In this document: piece by piece, positions 22,339-26,729 of the stretch
Layout of the letters: every line of letters begins with the position of its first letter
How positions within the stretch are numbered: the first letter of the stretch is position 1
From: a virus
Length of the DNA stretch: 27,768 nt
Virus record (IMG/VR): IMGVR_UViG_3300045146_000277
Span: 1-27,768 of that record
Direction: 5' to 3' (one strand)
The notes under the pieces: generated by a model
The model's database searches: none
The model's input: only the letters and a program-made list of their open reading frames with translations
Told to the model about the DNA's origin: nothing
Program-made: the position numbers and the translations under genes

Positions 22339-23112
22339 TCAGCGCGTGATTTCCCACGCCCGCCGCTTGATCCAATCCAGGTCTTCTTTCGAGATCTTGG
22401 CCCGCTCGACCGAGAATCGGCTGCCGTCGCGGCGTTGGAAAACCACCTTATCGCCGATGCCCCACAGGTACTTCGCCTCGACCTGGTGCTGGCCGCTGGC
22501 GTCGGTCCACGTTCGCCACTTGCGAGATTCGATCAGGTCGCGTCGCTGCTTCTCGAAAGCCGCATTGGCCGCGGCCCGTTCGGCATCCTCTCGCTGGGCG
22601 GCGGCAAGATCGGATTCCGCACTTGGCTGCGGTTCGTCGGCGCGTCGCGGCTGATTCCAATTCGGGTCCACCGGCGGACCGCAGATAGATTGCTGCGGCT
22701 CTTCCATTCCCGCTTCGCCCGACGCGGGAAGAGCCGCAGCCGGTCGTACCGGCGGCCAGACGGTTTCCCAACCCTCGGGCAGCTCGGGCATCTGGTCGAC
22801 GGTGAAGAACTTGGGCGGCTGGTATTCGGCCGGCTCGGCTTCGGGCTGGTCCCAGCCTTCCGGCGTGCGCGGGTCGCGCGACGGCTGCGGGATTGCTCCC
22901 GGCGACGGGTGCTCGGGGTCGGGGAGCCAGGTCCGGGCGCTGGCACCGGCGTGCATCCGTTCATCGACGCTATTGGGCGTGATCTTGGCGTAGTCCTGAG
23001 TCCGGTACGCCTGCCAGAGCCCGTCTTGCCAGATGTAGGAGAAGGCGTAGCACAGCGCGCCGGTGGCCGCCGCGAAGACCAGCAACGCCAGCAGATACGG
23101 CTTTTCTTGCAT
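22339..23112 (-). CDS. Membrane-anchored protein with C-terminal SHD1-like domain
   Basis: 257 residues, the only convincing gene on the - strand. SD GGAGG lies about 5 nt before the ATG. An N-terminal membrane segment (LLALLVFAAATGALCYAFSY) anchors the protein. Residues 60-160 are Pro/Glu rich, with GWDQPEAEPAEYQPPKFF, likely extended. Residues about 170-200 form a charged helix. Residues 197-257 match the SHD1 pattern: RKWRTWTDASGQHQVEAKY, then a DKVVFQRRDGSRFSVERAKI strand pair, then SKEDLDWIKR. SHD1 domains are common in planctomycete surface and membrane proteins. Own strand, own SD and host-like domain suggest a host-derived gene carried by the phage, perhaps expressed in the lysogen. 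The function is unknown. Confidence 0.8.
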   Translation of the reverse strand: MQEKPYLLALLVFAAATGALCYAFSYIWQDGLWQAYRTQDYAKITPNSVDERMHAGASARTWLPDPEHPSPGAIPQPSRDPRTPEGWDQPEAEPAEYQPPKFFTVDQMPELPEGWETVWPPVRPAAALPASGEAGMEEPQQSICGPPVDPNWNQPRRADEPQPSAESDLAAAQREDAERAAANAAFEKQRRDLIESRKWRTWTDASGQHQVEAKYLWGIGDKVVFQRRDGSRFSVERAKISKEDLDWIKRRAWEITR

Positions 23113-23164
23113 GCGCCCCTCCCGATTGAGCTATTTACCAGCCTGCCGCGCCGGGCGTGGAAAT

Positions 23165-23184
23165 GCAAGCCCACCCCGGCTTGC
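23165..23184. promoter_or_regulatory. Hairpin upstream of the SHD1 gene
   Basis: GCAAGCC (23165-23171) and GGCTTGC (23178-23184) are perfectly complementary with a 6-nt loop. It lies 53 nt upstream of the SHD1 start on the other strand, in the gap 23113-23365, which otherwise holds repeat copy B. Confidence 0.45.
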
Positions 23185-23192
23185 GGGCGCCG

Positions 23193-23364
23193 GGCTTTGC
23201 CTATCTTCACACAACACTGGCCGCCCGTACAGTGTTAGCCCGTACAGCGGGGCCATACGCCCGAATCGGATCTCCCCCCGCCCCGCTGGTGCGATTGGAC
23301 GGCTTAACCCGGCCCCGCTGGGCGTCCGACGCTACAACGCATCCTAGATCCCCTGGCGAGTTCT
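23193..23364. repeat. Degenerate long repeat, copy B, ending at the tRNA-Leu core
   Basis: Same ordered blocks as copy A: GCCTATC, GTACAGTGT (23227), CGAATCG (23262), 11 nt, GCCCCGCTGGTGCG (23280), ACAAC and GCATCCT (23339). A second CCCGTACAG unit follows the first. The copy ends where the tRNA-Leu fragment begins, so it makes up the left arm next to the probable attachment core. Confidence 0.65.
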
Positions 23365-23365
23365 G

Positions 23366-23425
23366 CGCTAGGTTCAGGACCTAGTACCTGTAACGGGTGT
23401 GTGGGTCCGAATCCCACCTTCGGCA
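23366..23425 (+). other. 3' part of a tRNA-Leu(CAG) gene, probable attachment-site core
   Basis: Anticodon stem CTAGG/CCTAG (23368-23372, 23380-23384) closes loop TTCAGGA with anticodon CAG; class II long arm ACCTG-TAA-CGGGT (23386-23398); T arm GTGGG-TCCGAAT-CCCAC (23401-23417); 3' acceptor strand CTTCGGC (23418-23424) and discriminator A at 23425. The 5' acceptor strand (GCCGAAG expected) and D arm are absent upstream, so no functional tRNA is made. Phages that integrate in tRNA genes carry exactly such a 3' segment as attP core. A tyrosine integrase lies 1.5 kb downstream and an excisionase-like gene 0.2 kb downstream. In a prophage it could also be the truncated junction copy. Confidence 0.85.
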
Positions 23426-23432
23426 TTGGAAT

Positions 23433-23500
23433 AGGCGAGCGGCCGCGAAAGCGGACTGGATTTCTGCTAGGTCTCCAGTTGTCACCCGCTCGCCTTTCCT
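23433..23500 (+). ncRNA. Three-way-junction RNA structure 1, possibly a terminator
   Basis: Outer stem AGGCGAGCGG/CCGCTCGCCT (23433-23442, 23486-23495) is 10 bp and perfect. It encloses CCGC-GAAA-GCGG (23443-23454), a GNRA tetraloop hairpin, and ACTGGA/TCCAGT (23455-23460, 23474-23479) with a 13-nt loop. Junction strands are 0, 0 and 6 nt. TTTCCTT follows, so it may end transcription. Confidence 0.6.
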
Positions 23501-23514
23501 TCAGACGCACTTTT

Positions 23515-23581
23515 GGTGGGACGGCCTGCCGCAAGGCATCGGTCCTGTCAGGCACCGCTAAGCGGCCGTCCCGCCTTTTTT
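23515..23581 (+). ncRNA. Three-way-junction RNA structure 2 with T-tract
   Basis: Outer stem GGTGGGACGGCC/GGCCGTCCCGCC (23515-23526, 23564-23575) is 12 bp with one G-U. It encloses TGCC-GCAA-GGCA (23527-23538), a GNRA hairpin, and CGGT/ACCG (23540-23543, 23554-23557) with an inner CCT/AGG. Junction strands are 0, 1 and 6 nt. TTTTTT follows at 23576-23581, so an intrinsic terminator function is likely. Confidence 0.65.
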
Positions 23582-23584
23582 GTA

Positions 23585-23613
23585 TTGTAATGTTCTAACT
23601 AGGTCGATACAAT
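23585..23613 (+). promoter_or_regulatory. Promoter of the excisionase-like gene, near-leaderless
   Basis: TTGTAA (23585-23590), 17 nt, TACAAT (23608-23613). The expected start point falls at about 23620, one base before ATG 23621. ATTGTA (23584-23589) and TACAAT (23608-23613) are also inverted repeats, so the promoter may be an operator as well. Confidence 0.6.
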
Positions 23614-23620
23614 CAGGCGT

Positions 23621-23851
23621 ATGGCAATGCTCACCAAGTATCCTGTCGTGTCCGTTTCGGTCGCCGCAGAACGAGTCGGCGTTACCGAGGGTCGCATTCG
23701 GCAACTGCTTGGGCAAGGGAGTATTGACGGCCAGCACACCGACCCAAACAACGAAGATTCTCCCTGGCTTGTAGACATCGCCTCTCTCGACCGATGGGCG
23801 AAGAAACCACAGACCGTCGGCCGGCCACGAATATCTTCCAAGGCCAGCTAA
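23621..23851 (+). CDS. Excisionase-like small HTH protein
   Basis: 76 residues; ATG at 23621 (or 23627), no SD, right after the promoter. YPVVSVSVAAERVGVTEGRI followed by RQLLGQGSIDGQ has the form of a MerR/excisionase-type winged helix (helix, turn, helix, then wing), followed by WLVDIASLDRWAKKP, the usual ending in which the protein names its side residue. Size, fold and position between the tRNA-Leu core and the integrase suggest a directionality factor (Xis). It could also be a general phage regulator of the same fold. Confidence 0.7.
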   Translation: MAMLTKYPVVSVSVAAERVGVTEGRIRQLLGQGSIDGQHTDPNNEDSPWLVDIASLDRWAKKPQTVGRPRISSKAS

Positions 23852-23894
23852 CCCCCTCTTTCTTACCGATTCCAAGAAAATCTTCCCAGTGGAG

Positions 23895-23923
23895 TTGACA
23901 CGTTTTAGCTAGGTAGTTAAATT
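23895..23923 (+). promoter_or_regulatory. Sigma-70 promoter with perfect -35 box
   Basis: TTGACA (23895-23900), 17-nt spacer, TAAATT (23918-23923). It should drive the HNH-AP2 gene and perhaps the integrase, with a leader of about 105 nt. The gap 23852-24034 has no gene. Confidence 0.65.
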
Positions 23924-23990
23924 TCGGTTCGTTGAGTGGGACGCACAGCAGCTTAGAAAGCCTGACAACTTCTAGCCGCCTCTGCGGTCC

Positions 23991-24011
23991 CGAATCGGTT
24001 CTTTCGATTCG
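23991..24011 (+). promoter_or_regulatory. Leader hairpin before the HNH-AP2 gene
   Basis: CGAATCG (23991-23997) and CGATTCG (24005-24011) pair around a 7-nt loop in the predicted leader; the SD-like CGGAG and ATG 24035 follow within 24 nt. It may control translation. Confidence 0.45.
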
Positions 24012-24034
24012 CGTGATTCCGAACGGAGTCCCCC

Positions 24035-24670
24035 ATGATTTGCACAGACGCGAAGCGTCTTCGTCGCAAGGCATATAACACCTGGTATGGAATGCGAAGA
24101 CGCTGTTACGAACCAACCGCGAACGCCTATGAATACTACGGAGCCCGTGGAATCGCCGTGTGCCGACGCTGGCGAGATTCTTTCACGGCGTTTCTGAATG
24201 ACATGGGGCTTCCGCCGTCTCGCCTCCATTCGATCGACCGCATCGACAACCACGGCCATTACGAACCGCGAAATTGCCAATGGGTAACTCGGCGTGAGCA
24301 GTCGCGGAATATGTCGTCCAATCGAACGGTGACGTTCAACGGGCGAACGATGGTTCTTGCCGATTGGGCGAACGAACTCGGCATTGACCACAGCGCTTTG
24401 CGGAACCGCATCAAACGTCACGGCGTGGTGGTGGCCCTGTCCACGCCTCCGCTTCAACGTGGGAAAGTAATTTCCCATCCGAAGCACCACAAGCGGCACC
24501 CATCTACCGGCTTTCGCGGCGTCTATCGAAACAAGAACCGTTTCGAGGCCCGCGTGCATCGCAATGGCTCGGTTCATTATCTCGGGATGTTCGGGACGGC
24601 CGAAGAGGCTTCAGTGGCCGTATGCAACTTCGACTCCATCCATTCCACCCAGGAGCCCATTTCGGAATGA
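24035..24670 (+). CDS. HNH-type endonuclease with HTH and AP2 domains
   Basis: 211 residues, ATG at 24035 with GGAG upstream. Residues about 12-95: YNTWYGMRRRCYEPTAN, YEYYGARGIAVCRRW, then SIDRIDNHGHYEPRNCQWVT, the pattern of the HNH-like family that goes with AP2 domains (His, Asn and Asp in the DRIDN/NC region). Residues 96-130 form an HTH (TFNGRTMVLADWANELGID). Residues 155-195, GFRGVYRNKNRFEARVHRNG then HYLGMFGTAEEASVAV, match an AP2 DNA-binding domain. Such proteins are homing endonucleases or phage-borne nickases that spread between phages. It lies between the excisionase-like and integrase genes, so it may be an insertion there. Confidence 0.85.
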   Translation: MICTDAKRLRRKAYNTWYGMRRRCYEPTANAYEYYGARGIAVCRRWRDSFTAFLNDMGLPPSRLHSIDRIDNHGHYEPRNCQWVTRREQSRNMSSNRTVTFNGRTMVLADWANELGIDHSALRNRIKRHGVVVALSTPPLQRGKVISHPKHHKRHPSTGFRGVYRNKNRFEARVHRNGSVHYLGMFGTAEEASVAVCNFDSIHSTQEPISE

Positions 24671-24677
24671 GTCTGGC

Positions 24678-24718
24678 TGCCGGCAGCGGACCCCGGGGAG
24701 TCGCGATCCCGGCCGGCA
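24678..24718 (+). terminator. Possible terminator hairpin after the HNH-AP2 gene
   Basis: TGCCGGC (24678-24684) and GCCGGCA (24712-24718) form a 7-bp stem with a palindromic CCCCGGGG in the loop; CTTTA follows. T-tract is weak. The gap 24671-24880 has no gene; it also holds GCCGC-ACTAA-GCGGC (24764-24778). Confidence 0.4.
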
Positions 24719-24880
24719 CTTTATGAGTCACCGGGCCGACGAAGGCCCTGAATATCCGGAATAGCCGCACTAAGCGGCCATGTTTGGACGCCTCTCGCAT
24801 GGAAAGCCTACTCCACACCACGCGCCTCGCGACAACCGCAAGCTACGGTTGCGCGGCGTTGGCACCTGCGAGCGGGCACC

Positions 24881-25762
24881 ATGATCCAGGCAGATTCATC
24901 GTTGGCGGCGTTTGTGCGCGGCACGTATGCGGCGCGCCATCTGGGCATTGCGCCGGCCACCATCGACGTGTACTGCTACGCCGTGCGGTCGCTGGAGAAG
25001 TTTGCCGGGCGGCGGCTGTCGCTGGCAGACCTCAACGACGATCTACTCTACGCCTGGCTGTCGCAACGGCTGGGCGAAGTGTCGGTCCGCACGGTTCGAC
25101 GCGAGCGGGGCGACTTGCTGACCGTCTGGCGTTGGGCGGCCGACAACGGATTCTGTCTCAGCAAGCCGGGTCGCATCGCGGCCCCCAAGCAACATCGACG
25201 CGAGCCGGTGGCCTGGACGGTCGAGGAAATGCGGCGGCTGGTGGCGGCCTGCGATCAACTCACGGGCCGATCACGGACGACGGGCATCGCCTGGTCGGCA
25301 TGGGCACGCTCGCTGATTCTCACCTGCTACTACACGGGTGCGAGGATTGGAGCCTTGATGCAGGTCCGGCCGGCGGACATCGACCTCGACAAGGCGACGA
25401 TTACGCTCCGGCCGGAAACGCAGAAGCCGCGGCGCGAGGAAATCTTGCGGCTGCCGCCAGTGGCCGTGGAAGCGATTCGGGCGATTTGCGACCCGGCCCG
25501 GTCGCTGGTGTGGCGGCTGCATCGCTCGAAACGCTCGCCGCGACATCACCTGACGCGGCTGCTGAAAGCGGCCGGCCTGACCGTGGATCGCTACCACGCC
25601 TTTCATTGTCTGCGCAAGACGTGCTACACGCATACGGCCATCGCCGCCGGGCTGGCCGTGGCTTCAAGACAGCTTGGGCACCGCTCCGACCTATCGAGCG
25701 TCTATCTCGATCGCTCGCAGCTTCCCGAGCCGCAAGCGGCCGACGTGCTGCCAAGGCTCTGA
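24881..25762 (+). CDS. int: Tyrosine recombinase (phage integrase)
   Basis: 293 residues from ATG 24881; no clear SD. An N-terminal SAM-like DNA-binding domain (about 1-95: YAARHLGIAPATIDVYCYAV) is followed by the catalytic domain. The catalytic set is visible: Arg155 in TGARIGAL, His242 and Arg245 in FHCLRKT, His267 in QLGH, and nucleophile Tyr275 in SSVYLD. The protein lacks an extra arm-binding domain before the SAM-like part, as in short integrases. It should insert the phage at the tRNA-Leu core (23366-23425). Two hairpins follow the gene. Confidence 0.93.
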   Translation: MIQADSSLAAFVRGTYAARHLGIAPATIDVYCYAVRSLEKFAGRRLSLADLNDDLLYAWLSQRLGEVSVRTVRRERGDLLTVWRWAADNGFCLSKPGRIAAPKQHRREPVAWTVEEMRRLVAACDQLTGRSRTTGIAWSAWARSLILTCYYTGARIGALMQVRPADIDLDKATITLRPETQKPRREEILRLPPVAVEAIRAICDPARSLVWRLHRSKRSPRHHLTRLLKAAGLTVDRYHAFHCLRKTCYTHTAIAAGLAVASRQLGHRSDLSSVYLDRSQLPEPQAADVLPRL

Positions 25763-25808
25763 ATCTTCTTTCGCCCTCATTGCGGCAGCCTGTAGCGGCC
25801 GCGTTCTG

Positions 25809-25862
25809 CCCGGGCTTCGGCAACGTGAGTTCCATGCCGCACGCTCCGCAGCCCGGGTCTTT
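25809..25862 (+). terminator. Hairpin with T-tract after the integrase
   Basis: CCCGGGCT (25809-25816) and AGCCCGGG (25850-25857) pair; an inner CGGCA/TGCCG stem (25818-25822, 25835-25839) fills the loop. TCTTTT follows. Likely intrinsic terminator of the integrase transcript. Confidence 0.6.
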
Positions 25863-25865
25863 TGC

Positions 25866-25893
25866 TATTCCCGCTTTGTGCTACGCGGGAATA
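25866..25893. terminator. Perfect 9-bp hairpin after the integrase
   Basis: TATTCCCGC (25866-25874) and GCGGGAATA (25885-25893) pair around a 10-nt loop directly after the previous hairpin. No T-tract on the + strand. The rest of 25763-26009 shows no gene with support. Confidence 0.55.
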
Positions 25894-26009
25894 CACAAGC
25901 CATCTTCGATGGCCTCCGCGCCGTTCGCACCGGCGAGACGGACCGCCGGCACTGGGAGCACGACGCCCAGCGGCGGCGCGGAGGCTTCTACAACGATTAT
26001 TGCAATCCG

Positions 26010-26447
26010 ATGACAGACGTGAAGTGCGCTCATTGCAAATGGTTCCTTGCGGAAACGCCTGACGACGGGGAGGGCGAATGCCATCGCTTCCCGCCGAATC
26101 CAATGACAGTTCCACAGGATTACGTGGATGGAGGAGGATCGCAGAAGCTCATTGTCGTCAACTACTTTCCCCAATGTGACTGGGACAGCTTCTGTGGTGA
26201 GTTCATGGAACGCAACCAAGTTGAAAAGCACTCGCTCGATTCATTGTCCGTAAACTGCCTGAAGATTGGAGCCCGGGCTAGAAACGCCCTACTGAGCAAC
26301 GGTATTGAATCCATCGGTAAACTCACCCAAATCCACGCCGACCAGCTTATGCAGTTTCGTAACTTTGGGGTGCGGTGTCTGGCTGAAATTCGCCTGGCAT
26401 TGGGACTTCATGGTCTCGCGCTTCCACTGGAACAGGTTGTGAAGTAG
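26010..26447 (+). CDS. Zinc-ribbon protein fused to an RNA polymerase alpha-CTD-like domain
   Basis: 145 residues; ATG 26010 (the frame extends upstream without support). Residues 1-62: VKCAHCKWF, ECHRFPPNP, QCDWDSFCGEF hold five Cys/His clusters of a small zinc or iron site known from phage proteins. Residues about 72-140: SLDSLSVNCLKIGARARNAL, then NGIESIGKLTQIHADQLMQF, then RNFGVRCLAEIRLALGLHGL. This is the helix-hairpin-helix pattern of the RpoA C-terminal domain (the bacterial form runs SVRSANCLK...IGDL...LGKKSLTEIKDVL...RGL). RpoA-CTD binds UP elements and activators, so this protein may act on host or phage promoters. The domain match is strong; function is inference. Confidence 0.8.
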   Translation: MTDVKCAHCKWFLAETPDDGEGECHRFPPNPMTVPQDYVDGGGSQKLIVVNYFPQCDWDSFCGEFMERNQVEKHSLDSLSVNCLKIGARARNALLSNGIESIGKLTQIHADQLMQFRNFGVRCLAEIRLALGLHGLALPLEQVVK

Positions 26448-26472
26448 TACATTCGCTACGAAAGGATTCGCC

Positions 26473-26724
26473 ATGCTGATTTTGAGCCGCCGCGTGAATG
26501 AAGCCATCACGATAACCACGCCGGCCGGCGAGGAAATCCACCTCATGCCGGTGCGGATCGATCGCAACAGCGTGCGGCTGGGAATCTCCGCTCCGGACGG
26601 GTTCACCATCGTGCGCAACGAAATCCGCGAGCAGCCGTGCGAACTGCCGGACGCGGTGCGACAGGAAATCGCCAGTCTCATGCACGGCGGCGTGCAAGGG
26701 CCGTTGTGCGGAGAGGAAAGGTAA
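26473..26724 (+). CDS. csrA: CsrA-like translational regulator
   Basis: 83 residues; AAAGGA is the SD 6 nt before ATG 26473. MLILSRRVNEAITITTPAGE starts the CsrA fold; MPVRIDRNSVRLGISAPDGF and TIVRNEI follow, matching the five-strand swapped dimer (E. coli MLILTRRVGE...VRIGVNAP...V.REEI). RNA-binding residues of strands 1 and 5 (the RR pair and the VRNEI Arg) are kept. CsrA binds GGA in leader hairpins and blocks or stabilises mRNA. A phage copy could redirect host translation or control phage genes; its own SD contains AGGA, so autoregulation is possible. The C-terminal 25 residues are extra. Confidence 0.92.
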   Translation: MLILSRRVNEAITITTPAGEEIHLMPVRIDRNSVRLGISAPDGFTIVRNEIREQPCELPDAVRQEIASLMHGGVQGPLCGEER

Positions 26725-26729
26725 GGCCA

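Noticed and set aside
23340-23430. A complete functional tRNA-Leu
   Set aside because: No 5' acceptor strand GCCGAAG or D arm in the 90 nt before the anticodon arm; the sequence there belongs to repeat copy B.
24724-24765. 13-codon ORF before the integrase
   Set aside because: No SD and no recognisable content; too short to support.
24784-26013. 409-codon + frame over the integrase
   Set aside because: It overlaps the integrase in another frame and its translation is low-complexity Ala/Arg/Gly without domains.
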